Source: Platanthera guangdongensis
Taxonomy: Eukaryota; Streptophyta; Magnoliopsida; Asparagales; Orchidaceae
Direction: 5' to 3'
Assembly (NCBI GenBank): GCA_039583875.1
Contig: CM077163.1
Coordinates: forward strand, 106,339,213 to 106,403,212
Length of the DNA: 64,000 bases
Below, piece after piece: positions 43,690 through 54,755 of the stretch. Made by a program: the position numbers and the translations under genes. Each line of letters begins with the position of its first letter. Position 1 is the stretch's first letter. Under the pieces are notes generated by a model, which was not told the origin of the DNA, made no database searches, and was given only the letters and a program-made list of their open reading frames with translations.

Positions 43690-45205
43690 GTATGACAGAT
43701 CTGAACCCTGGTTGAAGGGGCGAAGATTTGGGTGTTGATCCTGAGACTGCACGAGCAAGGAGAGCTCGCTTGCGTGCTGCTGTAGTTGAGGGAAGGATGG
43801 AGGACTTGGGCCATCTGGGAAACGGCCAAGGGGAACGAATCATTGAGAAACAGGATGTGGCCCAGCCTCATATTAGGACAATGCGGGATTTCACTACCCA
43901 TACAGTGGGGAGTGTTTACCTAGGGTTTGGGCCAGCCATAGCCAATAATCATTTTGAGATCAAGCATGTGATTTTGAATATGATTAGGGACAGTACACAG
44001 TACTCAGGTCTGCCGAGCGAGGATCCTCAGCTACATTAGGCTGAGTTTTCTATGATATGTGGTACTTTCCGCTATGCGGGTATTGCGGATGAAGTTGTGA
44101 AACTAAAGTTGCTCCCTTTTTCTCTAAGGGATAGGGCCAAGACGTGGCTGCATACGATCGCGCCTGGCACTGCTGCCACTTAGGAAGCTTTATCTTCCAG
44201 GTTTTTGGCTAAGTTTCATCCTATTGATAAAATTGTTAATGCTCGCAGGGAAATAACCACGTTCACACACCTGGATCAAGAAACTCTTTTTAAGGCATGG
44301 TAGAGATTTGTCGACCTACAACGTTGTTGTCCTCAACACGGCTGCGAGCCTTGGACTTTAGGGGAGATATTTTATTTCTCCATTGAGGAAAAAATCATGG
44401 CAATGATCGATGCAGCGGCGGGTGGCATGATCATGAACTTATCTCTTGAGGAAGCGTTGAGACTCCTTAAAGACACGACCTCACACATCACATACTGGAT
44501 AGCAGGCAGGAATGCTCCGAGAGGGGGGAAAATTTGTTTGATGTAAATGCTGTGGGGCTGCACGCCGAATCGAGCCATCATGCCTTTGATGGGAAGATGA
44601 TGTTGGCCCGATCGACCCCACCGCCTGCCCCTGTGATGAGCATATCATGCCAGGGTTGTGGTAACTCTTGCCACCACGCTTATGAGTGCCCCGTGGGTGA
44701 GCTGTTTGCTGACCAGGCAGGTCTGGCTTGTGAAGAAAATGTTAATTTTAAAAATAATCAAAATCGTGTTGTGCTTTACAATAATACTTGTAAACCTAAT
44801 GCGAGAAACCATCCTAATTTCTCGTGGAACCAAAATGCGGTTGGTCAAAGATGGCAGGGGGGCCAGCATTAATTTGATGCTCAGGCTTCTGGTAGCCAGT
44901 CGCAACCGTCTCAGTCGGGTTATAATCAGAATTTACAAAGGACGCGTAAGAGTGCATTAGAGGAGATGATGGAAAAGTTGATTGAAATGGCCCTGTCAAA
45001 TATGGCTACTCAGACTGCTTCCATAAGGAGTTTGGAAATGCAATTTGGATAATTGGTCCACGTATTTTCTGAGCGCACCCGTGGCACTCTTCCTAGTGTC
45101 ATGGAGAAGAATCCCCGTGAGCAGGGGAATAGTGTTGACGATGTGGTGGAATGTAATGCCAGTGAAATGACTGTTAATGTGAGATTAATGTCAGAGAAAC
45201 TCTAG
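43690..45205 (+). pseudogene. Athila-type gag of the non-autonomous element
   Basis: Capsid-like region: HFEIKHVILNMIRDSTQYSG, then VVKLKLLPFSLRDRAKTWL and SRFLAKFHPIDKIVNARREI, the standard Athila gag pattern. Stops at 44037-44039, near 44181 and near 44301. A zinc knuckle, CQGCGNSCHHAYEC (CX2CX4HX4C), is at about 44650-44691. It is followed by NARNHPNFSWNQNAVGQ and a Gln-rich tail, MATQTASIRSLEMQFG. Several further stops (44872, 45051) show it is dead. Confidence 0.85.
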
Positions 45206-46119
45206 CGCAATATGATTCTGGTTCATCATGCAACATTCTTGCTTTGCAAGATGTTGAAAAGATGAATTTGAATGTCAAATCCGATGCAAGGAAATCCTTA
45301 ATGCTAGCTGATGGATATGTGGTTGAGACCAATGGAGAGGTGAAGGGCGTAAAAGTGATTTTGAATGGGGCAGCTGTCTTCACAGACTTTCAGGTGCTTG
45401 GACCAAGGGGTATCACGTCAAAACCCATCCTTGGGGTCCCCTTCCTTAAAGCTAGTGAGGCGACGTTGCATTTTGATGCTAGTGGCATCACTATTGCGCC
45501 CAATGTTAATGAACCATTACCACATTTGCCTCCTCAATTAATTTTTGTTGACCTCGTAAAACCAGTGAACTTAACTATCGTGTCATCTAATGATGTTTCT
45601 AGTGGTGTTAAGGCAGATTTTCAATCGACGAGACAAGAACAGGTTAATGAAATTTTTGAAATGCCAATGACAACTAAAGGGATAGAAGTGACACAGGTCC
45701 TTGATGTGATGCATGATGCTGCTGCAAAGATGGATGTGATGTGCATGCCGGATGTGGGAGTGCAGAATTTCGATTTAAAAACTGCAATTTGTTTATCCAA
45801 AGTCTGTAAAACTATAAAACAGGTAACATGGGCTGATCTTTCCCCCTCAGCAAGTGAAGAAAGGATTCCCTCAGTTTTGGATGTTACTTTAGCTGCTGAA
45901 GAGTCGGGTGTGACCTTCCCGCCCTGGCGCTCCTCTTCTGTGGAATTAAAACGAAAGGAGTTGCCTTTGCGCAAAGCGCAGAGTTTTGCCTGCAGGCGCG
46001 GGATGGAGGAGGGTAGGGGCAGGGGAGACTTGTCTTCCTTGGGCCCCAAAGCTCTACCCTCTTCCTCATCTCGCGTGTCTGGGGGACCTATCATAAATCG
46101 ACATTTAGCTGAAAAGTGA
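45205..46119 (+). pseudogene. Retropepsin-like domain plus unrecognised C-terminal ORF
   Basis: The upstream frame gives YDSGSSCNILALQDVEKM (catalytic-type DSG), continuous with ARKSLMLADGYVVETNGEVK and SKPILGVPFLKASEATLHFD, the retropepsin layout of plant gypsy elements. Residues after about 110 (MTTKGIEVTQVLDVMHDAAA.., GVTFPPWRSSSVELKRKE) match nothing I recognise and occupy the place where RT should begin. The frame from 45244 is open for 291 codons, the longest in this element. Confidence 0.72.
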
Positions 46120-47954
46120 GGAATCTTCGGGTCCGTCTCCTTTTGTCTTGTTGTTGTTAGCATTTTATTTGCTTAATGTCGTGTGTGACTTTGAATTGTC
46201 TTTCTCTGCGTATTAAACTTTTGCTACCTGAAAATTGTATAAAACTGTTAATACAGGTATTTGGTCCACCTTAAGGAAGGTAAAGAAAAGGGCTTCTGGG
46301 AGACAACCCAATTTAGCTGCGTTTAATTTGTTTGTTTAGCTTTTTTAGTGTGCATGACTATTATTTGCTTGGTTGGAGATGTGCTTCTTGCAGGTGATTT
46401 TGTCTGGGTCGTGGGCTTATTGATCAAGTTTAAAGCCAATCTTCTGGTATGGCCATCTTCTGAGCGTTGGGTCTTTTCTCCCCTTATCTCTTGATTTTAA
46501 CTTCAACATATTTTGCTGTGCTTCTTTGCTTAAGTCTGGGGGAGAGCTTGTCGATGTTACCTTTGCACGTGCACTTCATTTGCATACCAGTAGCTGTTTT
46601 TAATTTATTTGTTTAGTTCATTTGCGCATCGTTGCACCAACATGAGCGCATACTTAACTTTTTGCGTACGACGAGTCAAACTTGTTTCTTTCGTTAGATT
46701 TAGGAAAATTACCTTGCTAACATAGGATTGTGAGACGGGGTAAAATGTCTACCTTTTTGTGCTCCTAGTCGAGTGCTCCCATCTCGTGTAGAAATTAGAG
46801 TAGAATTAATTTTTCTGCATGCTTTTAGTTTTATATTTTTCTTATTGCGTAAATTCTTTTTATCATACTCAAAAATTGATGAATCCGGTGTGAATCGAAT
46901 AGTAGCTTAGGGATGTGTGTAGACAGCCGTTAGATTCGTAATGCACGAGTGAGGAGGATGGATAGTCTTTCTCGTTGGCTAAGAACTTGCCCCAAGATAC
47001 TCTCGAAGCATTGGTGCATGGTTAGTTAAGCGTGAGCATGATATTGGCCATCATTTTGGCCAGGTTGAGCGTTGTACCCGTTCCTAACATCTTATCCTCG
47101 CTAGCCCCGTTGTGTCTACCCCTCCTCTGATTCGACTCCACTTTTATTTCACGAAAGCCGAGTAACCGAACCTAGTCGCACACCCAAGTATAGATTTACT
47201 GTTTTCTAATTTCAGGATATGGGTGTTGATGCAGTGTTGTTCTTTGTGAAATTTGTGGTTGTGCTCCCATGAATTTATTTGCTGGAATTGTGTAAAAGAA
47301 AAAGAAGAATTAATAAGAAAATGTATAAAAAGAAAATTTGAAAAAGAAAGAAAAAGAGAAAGAAAAAGTATAACTGAAAATCTGATTTGAGTTGATATAT
47401 TTTTTGGAGTAGGCACACCCGTATTTTAAAAATTAATTCTGGGGGTGTTGTGTACCGGCGTGTTTTGTGGGAAACGGATAGACTCTTTTTGTACTAGCTT
47501 AGTTGGGTTTTGTGCGTAGCCTTCATTTTTATCCTTGATTACCTCGCCTTAACCAAAGCCCCATTACTACCCGAAGTCCTGCGTACTCACGCTAAAAGCA
47601 AACTAGTGCCGTGGAGAGAGTGCGAACGGGCAAGCATATGGTCACCAACATTGCTGGATTCCTTTGGAGGTTGTCTCGAATCCCGATCTTTGGCAATACT
47701 CGCCTTAGCGGTTAGTCTATTTTCTCCCTACGCGTGACCAGAGGATTCATTGCAATTCTATTTTTGAGTACTCATAGAATTTTTATTACGCAGGCTGAAA
47801 AGTATAAATTATTTTATATGCTCAGAAATTATCTCTACTATATTTTTACGCCCGCGACCGTGCGACTTCGCATGGTACTCCGGAACATAAATACTTAGTT
47901 AGTTAGTTCTTTTTCTAGTCTGCAAGGATCTTCTTTGCTCGGGACAAGCAAATA
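46120..47954 (+). other. 3' spacer of the non-autonomous element
   Basis: No gene supported. It contains TTAAGTCTGGGGGAGAG at about 46529-46545, a PPT-like duplicate about 1.4 kb before the LTR, as in the Athila at 13930-22200; an A/G-rich tract at 47295-47370; and the terminal GGGACAAGCAAATAGG before the PPT. Confidence 0.65.
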
Positions 47955-47970
47955 GGTAAGTCTGGGGGTG

Positions 47971-49609
47971 TGATGAGTCCCGGTTATATAGGGCTTTGCG
48001 GACTCATCTGGGCCGGTTTTCATGACTTTGCACTTCACGTTTCGGTTGTTTTCATTGATATTTTGTTTGTGCTGCGTTTCAAGATTAGTGCACTTTTCTA
48101 GCCCGTACATGCGGAATTGTGCATTTGTTTGCTGGGGGTATGCACTTGGTGCTCCCCAGGGCTCGTTCCAGTGTTTGTATTGCATTTTGTTGATTGTTGG
48201 GGGGTCCTCCATTGTGAGTTTTCATTTTGTGCAGGTGGTGTGTTTTCCCCCAAGGTAGGAATTCTATCTCAAGGAAAACGCACGGTCATGCGTTTCTTTT
48301 ACGCACGGTTTGCGTGAAATCATGCATTGTAGTCGGCTGGAAGAACATCGAACTGAGCTCGACGTATTTCCTCTCGCACGGTTGACGCACGGTTTCTTCG
48401 AAACCGTGCGTGAAGGAAATGCATGGATTTCTTGTAGCTTCACAGTTTATTCCATTCTGTGGCTAATCGTGCGTGTTGTTCAAATACGGGCAGCTGCGCC
48501 CGTGCGCGAGTAAAACGCACGGTTTTCCTGTTAGTTTCGTTTTTTCAAAACTAAGTCGCTACGCGTGCGATGTCATTCACGCACGGGAGGAATTACCCGT
48601 GCGCGTAGGAAATGCATGGGTCAACGCTTATTCTTCCTCAGGCATTTTTCTGGATATTATTATCGCACGGTACACGCACGGTCGTGCGCCAGACCGTGCG
48701 TGACCATTTTTTCTGACTTTTACTATTTAAGCTGCAAATTTCTTCTAGACCGGGAGCTCTCTGTTTTCCCCGGCCATTTCAGCCCCTTTGAGCGGGAACT
48801 CATCCCTCCAGCCATCATTTTCTCTCTCCTCCTTGGAGGGTTGAACCGGCCACCCAATTTCCTCCAAAGAGCTTGCTAAAGCTTTGTCTCTGACTGCCAT
48901 CGCCATTATCGACCTCCAAGCTACTGGTTGAGTTCTTAGTTGCAGAACTTGTGAAGCATTTCTCTCTGATCCGAATCAGCGACCACAACACGAAGAAGAT
49001 GGGTGTGAAGAAGGAAGTGACAGCCCTTCGGGATCCCGAATAGCTTCCAAAGACCGAGGTAGGATGAGGCTCGACAACCCTCGCTTCCGGCTGTGAATCT
49101 TGGAGAGCCTTCGAGTGTTTGGTTGTTTTTCTCCCCCTCTTTTCTTGGATTTGCTTTAACCTGAACTTGTGCTAGTATGCTTGAGGCTTTATAAACTTGT
49201 TTTGATCAAAGTCTTGCTTTGGTTTTGTGTGGTGTTTTCTTGATCATGATGTGTGTTGATGAGCGTCATATTTGTTAGAGAAAGTTGTGTTTGAGCCGTT
49301 CTAGCGACTGCTAGAAGCGCGCGATGCGAAGAGGTGTTTACGACCCTTGATAGTTTGTTCGTCTTCGCTATTAATCTTTGGAGTAATTTACCCTGCCGAC
49401 GCGATGATGGCGACCCACACTAGATTACTGCTTCTTAGTGTAGGAATCCCAAAATCAGACCCCTCGTTTTTACTTACCACTTTCATTCATTTCTCTGAAA
49501 GCATAATCCATGCTCCCTACTTGCACTCCATGTGAGATCGATACATGGGGAAGCTACTTCTCCCATTTATTACTTGGCCATGAATGGTAATCTTATCGCT
49601 AGCACATCA
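47971..49609 (+). repeat. 3' LTR of the non-autonomous Athila relative
   Basis: TGATGAGTCCCGGTTATATA at 47971, CATCA at 49605-49609. Array 48277-48703, with the hairpin stem GCACGGT..ACCGTGC; TATA box CTATTTAAG at about 48724-48732. It differs from the 5' LTR at many scattered sites, so the insertion is not recent. Confidence 0.9.
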
Positions 49610-51164
49610 GGGCTTAGCTTCAGGACCCTCTAAAACCAGGCAGTGGGAGATACCCAATGAAGAAGCTCCAGTTTCCTCTCCTCCAGCAGCAGCACAAACA
49701 GCAATTTTGCAGACAGATGCAGATGTACAGATGACTACAGAAGTTGAGATAGATGCTAACTTTGATTCTGATTTTGATTTTGATATGTTGAGTACAGATG
49801 CAGCGGTAGAAACTGCAGAGCTTATAACTCTTGGGTATTGTATTATCAATCCCACAGTGGATTTATTTCATTTGTTACATTATTTTGATAAAACTAATCC
49901 AAATTATCTTCCAGAAGTTTGCTCACAGCAATCCAAAGCTATTATAGCTTATACTACGCCAATAAGCCCAGCAGTTTCTAAGCAACTTAATGCAAGTTTT
50001 GTAGTAGCAGAGGCTCCAATAGTATCAGGCCCCAAGGCTATTTCTCTTGCCAAGGCTATCTCCCCTCCTACTTATAAGATGGATGATAGTCGTTTAACTA
50101 ATATAGATGATATTATTCTAGCTGATATAGAAGAAGAGAATAAATTAGTCTCTGAAAGTGTAGTTGAACCAGAAGTTGCAGAAACAGAACTTCCAGTACT
50201 TCCTCAAGCTACAAAACAGATTTCTAAAGATATTCTGAAGGAAATTGATGATCTATATGACAATCCACCTGGATCATCTGATGAAGACAATGATGATGAA
50301 GACTCTGATGAGTCTGATGATTCAAAAGCAAAGAAGAAAGTTCCTAAGAAAAGAAATGCTCCTGCTAAGGCTATTCCAAAGCCAAATCCCAATGCAAACA
50401 CTACCTACTATATCTTGCATAAGATCACTCCTTACCCAAGGATGCCTAATTGGATGTGGCTATCTTAGAATGACCAAAAAGCCAGGAAAAAGAGCAGAAG
50501 GTACTCTCCTCCTCCTCTTTCTCAAAGGAATTGGAGAGGTCCTCCTCCTCCTCCTCCTCCAGCTACTGGTGTTTCAGGAAATACTTCTCAGAGATCTACT
50601 TCATATACTCATACTTACCAAAGACAACAAGATAGATCTTCAAGATCTCATTTTCAAGCAAGCAGTCAGTAAAGACATTCAAGCAGCAGCAGACAGCAAC
50701 AGCAACATCAGAAGCCAGTCAAGGAACAGATAGCACCTGAAATTTATAAATCTGAAAAGGACAACAGTCCAAAAAGGCCAGAATCTCCTCAAATTCCTTT
50801 TGTGGATCCTGAACAAGATACAATTGCAAGAATGACCAGATTTCAAGAGCTGGTTGGACTCTCCATGATTAACAATGCTAAATCTAAAGGCAGAGATCCT
50901 TCTCAGTATTCTACCATGTCTTCCTACATGAAAGAAGAACTGAAAAGGTATGACAAGGCTAACAAATTATTCAATGTAGATGCTTATATTAATCTACATC
51001 CAGAGGCTATAGTACCAAGAGCCACTTCTCTCAATATAATTGGAGCAGCTGACATGACAATGTCTAAAAGAGAAGCTGCCAATTACAACAGAGAAATAAA
51101 ATTCAAACAACCCTCTGAAAGTTCTGAAATAGCTAAAAAAGAAATGGCCAAGAAGAACAAGTGA
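49610..51164 (+). pseudogene. Extra ORF of the Sirevirus-like element (copy 2, second part)
   Basis: Continues the ORF interrupted at 41945; the join matches copy 1 at about 23460. Residues: ..WEIPNEEAPV, an acidic segment (DFDSDFDFDML-like), DILKEIDDLYDNPPGSSDED, then YYILHKITPYPRMPNW, followed after a TAG at 50466-50468 by an Arg/Ser/Pro-rich stretch. The C-terminal block, open from 50802, reads FQELVGLSMINNAKSKGRDP and LFNVDAYINLHPEAIVPRAT and ends KEMAKKNK at 51164. The C-terminus is complete and better preserved than in copy 1. The PPT follows 158 nt later. Confidence 0.72.
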
Positions 51165-51321
51165 ACATTTTGTTTAGCTTTTATATTTCTGAACTCTATT
51201 TGTTATAACTGTCATAAAGCTCCTGTTATGTACATATCTGCCAGATATTTTAAATTTCTGCCAGATATATTATTTTTTGCTTTGTGAATATTTTTCTTTT
51301 ATTTTATTAGTGACGTCACCC

Positions 51322-51335
51322 AAATAGGGGGAGAT
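51322..51335 (+). other. Polypurine tract of the Sirevirus-like element
   Basis: AAATAGGGGGAGAT directly before TGTTGGATAC. The same sequence with one change precedes the LTR at 25093, and in both copies GACxTCACCC lies just upstream. Confidence 0.88.
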
Positions 51336-52627
51336 TGTTGGATACATAGTTTGGATTTGGGCTAGGTTCACTAATTTGGATGAATTTGACCCATATTATA
51401 TACCTAGGGTCAAGTCTTTGAGTCCTAGAGTTTAGGCTAGTCATTAGGTTCAACCTTCTTGGACCAGCCAGCTGAATACTTAGGAGACTCAAGACTTAGA
51501 AGAATTCAGACATCAAATTTTCCAGTTCGAAATTCTTCGAACTCAGCTCGACGAATGTCGATCACAGATCGATGAACTCAGAAATCATTCTCTGAGTTGA
51601 GCTCAACGATATTCGAGCTCAGGTAGATGAATTCTGGAATTCAACTTCAACTGTTTATGTTCTCTGAACTCAGCTCGACGAAGACAGATTCTCTGCTCGA
51701 TGAACTTGGAATGCAAAATTGGCAAGCCATTTCCATAATGCAGTTCGCTGAGCGTAGGTCGGCGAATAGGATTTCTCAGCTCAACGAACATAGATCTCCG
51801 GTCGACGAAATCTGTTCAGAGTTCGACGATTTCTGTCCAGTGCCAGACTTAGAATTTTTCCCTCTTTTCTGTCCTTATTCTATATATTATTTAGTAGTGA
51901 TTTCCTGAGTAATTAATTCATATATTCTCTTGAATATACCCATTATTGGCAACATTAATTATGGTCTTCATCATGGTTAATTACTTGCTTAATTTATTGG
52001 GACAGTTAGGGAAACTCATTAAAGACAATATTCTCCAGCCGCTTTTCATTCTCCAGGAAATCAGCATTCAATGCTTGGATTTCAAAATTCAAAGGAGAAT
52101 TCGACACAGAATATAAAAGAGATTTTTCTCTTTTCAGTCGACAAGAAGTAACAGCAGCAATACAGAGAACATCAAACAAGCAAGCAAGAAAATCTCTGTG
52201 CAGAAAACAACCTGTTTTCTGCTTGTGCTTACTGAAGACTGAAGAAGAACAACAAATAGATATCAAGAGACTTCTTCAACTTCAACTCCAGGAATATTCA
52301 AGGACAACAAAATTTGAACCAGTCAGAAGATTTCTGGATCATTTCAAGACAAGGCAGAAGACCTACACCCTGAGCAAGGCTCCAAGTGATTTTGAAAGGA
52401 GCCTTTGACAAAAGCTATCCAGTAGTCTTCTTTGTTGTATAGAGAAAAGAGAAGACAACATCACCTCTCTCACCTCCTGTATAAAGAGTTTATTAACTCC
52501 CTTCAAAAGTTAATACTTGGTTTTTGGGCACCTGATCAAAAGCTTAAAGGGTTGTGAGATCTCCCTGGAAATTGATCTTGTTGTGGCAGCCACCTGATCA
52601 ATAACCTAGTAGTGGATTCCTACCAGG
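51336..52627 (+). repeat. 3' LTR of the Sirevirus-like element, left part
   Basis: Matches 30440-31730. Contains a TCGACGA array (51530-51830) and TATA box (52111-52119). Interrupted at 52628 by the copia element; the remainder is at 60864-61195. Confidence 0.9.
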
Positions 52628-53787
52628 TGTTGGGTTTCTCTATAGGGTTGGCACAATGCTTGTGCACGTAGTGGAAAAATAAACATCAAGAAAAACCCAA
52701 AGAGATGTGGATCAGGCCATGAACGTTGAATCAAGAAGTTAGCAAAATCTAGGCAAAAATTACCTCAGTGGAGTTGAGTCACAACCCAACGGAGATGCTC
52801 CAAACTTTGATTTCTGCTGGTGGCGAGTTCTACGTGGAATAGTGTCCACGTTTCTGCAGAAGTCCACACGAGCGGGAGAACGCCGAGCTTTCCGTCACAC
52901 GGAAGATCGGGATGGAGAAGACCGCACCTCGGCTATTCCACGGACTGCTAGGTCCGCGCCAGGAAGAGCAGCACCAGCGACAGTCGCTGGAGAAGAGGCG
53001 GTCGACGGAGCAAACACGGCGGCGGCGGAACTCTTCCGTCGGCGGCGGGGATCGGGATCGGCGGAGCGAAAGGCGGAACGGCTTCCGTCGGGTTCGATTC
53101 GCTACAGGAGAAAATCGCGAGCAAGCGCGCATTATCCCGAAAACCCTAAGGGTCCTATTTATACCAAGATATAAATAAACCCAGGAAAATCGCTATCCGC
53201 AGACCACCCGAAATTAGGGTTCAGAATCGGCGAGTATCATTCGGTGAGAATCGGCGACAATCGGCGAGAATCACTGAGCAGGTTCGGCGAGAATCAGTCG
53301 ACGAGTATCATACAGGATCGGCGAGAATCAGAGTACAATACTCGACGATTCTCGCCGATCGTCGAGCCGCGCTCGACGATACACAACGATACTCGACGAT
53401 CGTCGAACCGCGGTCGACGACAATTGTCGAAGTAGTCGATCGTCGAGAATCAACAATTGATTCTCGACGATTCTCGTCGATCGGCGAGAATCAGAGAGAC
53501 GATTCTCGCCGATCGGCGGGAATCAGAAGACGATTCTCGACTAATGTCATCGACCCTCGGACGACAATCCCAACTAGCCCTTCAAGGCAACATTTGCCCA
53601 ACCCGATGATCCTATAAGGCAACACATTGCCCATAACCCTATTCAGGTCGGTGATTGGTAACCTTTACCAACACAGTCAGTCATCCAACTTCTCCACATC
53701 TCTTATGTGCGACCCTGCAGGCTCATATCGCGTTGGCAGTGAGATTACATGCTTGATCACTTCCAGATCACAATGGTAACTCCAACA
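52628..53787 (-). repeat. 3' LTR of the young copia
   Basis: Minus-strand start TGTTGGAGTTACC at 53787, end CCAACA at 52628. Array at 53229-53535; minus-strand TATA box TATAAATAGG at 53154-53163. Open frames at 52830-53178 occur identically in the other LTR and are not genes. Confidence 0.93.
53229..53535. repeat. Palindromic array (GATTCTCGCCGA/TCGGCGAGAATC) in copia LTR
   Basis: Near-perfect 24-bp palindromes at 53469-53492 and 53501-53524 (one mismatched pair each), plus TCGACGATCGTCGA-type motifs. The array lies just upstream of the minus-strand TATA box, about 65 bp away. Duplicated at 60300-60606 in the other LTR. Confidence 0.9.
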
Positions 53788-53800
53788 GACTCCCACTTGA
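53788..53800 (-). other. Polypurine tract of the young copia
   Basis: Minus-strand TCAAGTGGGAGTC immediately upstream of TGTTGGAG. Confidence 0.85.
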
Positions 53801-54755
53801 TCTCGAAAGTATCAAACAAAAACCTCACAAACAATGAGCGGCATCTAGCAATGCATCATTGCTCCCCAAGCAATATGAGTTTATAACTCATAAGCCTTTA
53901 TGACCAATGTATCAGCGTTGTCTTTGTCCCTTTGTCCCTTACATCCGGAAAGAACTAGAGGTATGGACCGTGTCACCCTCGTAATAGCTCAATCCTAGTT
54001 TCTTGATCCAGGATGGACTTCCAGAGAATGGTGAGTCCAATATCACATATTGACTCAACCAAGCATGGCCATGCATTTCTCAGTCCAGTTCCATCAAGGG
54101 GCCCATAGATGCAACTCCTGTCATACAGGAGGACAAATCCCATATCTGCTCACACACAAACACCCAAATGATTCGTAACATGCCCAACAACCACCCTTAT
54201 CATCAACCTTTCTCAAGGAAGACTTTAGATGGCATCAAAGCACGCTCTTCCTCACTTGATGAATGCTGTGACTTCAGGTCAAAGGATCACAACACCATTG
54301 TCAATTGAGACCTACTCGTGACACGATTGGATGACAATCCACAGAGTAGTCTCAGGTTGGGTCTGTCCAGTACAACTTGTTCACTAACAAGTACCCACGT
54401 GATGACTTGATATCACAATATCATGACCTGTGAGAACCAGTCATCAGTCAACACACGTGCTAGCCTTCACGTATCATCATCACCCTTAGCTTCTATGATG
54501 ATACTCGACCAGGGACCTTTAAGAATGAAGCTTCAAATAAATCATGGGCTCTCACATTCAAGTCACGTACTTGATGTCCCATGGAAGCGAACATTCTAAG
54601 GGTATCTATTATGTTAACATTTAACTATCATATATAGAAAAATTCATAATAAAAGAATTTGCCATTAATTATAAAAGAAAAACTAGGTACACAGTTCATC
54701 ATATGAACAAACAGCCAACAAAATACAAGATTACATGCAACCCACAAGATTCTCG
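53801..54755 (-). other. 3' untranslated region of the young copia
   Basis: About 950 bases between the pol stop and the PPT. No gene seen on either strand. Confidence 0.6.

Larger units (their letters stand above)
41946..49609 (+). mobile_element. Non-autonomous Athila-related element (gag-protease only)
   Basis: LTRs 41946-43581 (1636 bp) and 47971-49609 (1639 bp), each TGATGAG..CATCA. PBS TGGCGCCGTTGCCGAGA starts at 43588; PPT GGTAAGTCTGGGGGTG at 47955-47970. Inside are gag, a protease-like domain and a short C-terminal ORF; there is no RT, RNase H or integrase. It lies in the extra ORF of the Sirevirus-like element: flanks GAGCC (41941-41945) and GGGCT (49610-49614) each differ by one transition from GGGCC at the matching site of copy 1 (near 23460), so a degraded 5-bp duplication is likely. 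Confidence 0.85.

Noticed and set aside
52830..53178. Arg/Glu-rich open frames of 88-110 codons on both strands, duplicated at 59901-60249
   Set aside because: Both copies are in the two LTRs of the copia, overlap the TATA region, and resemble no protein.
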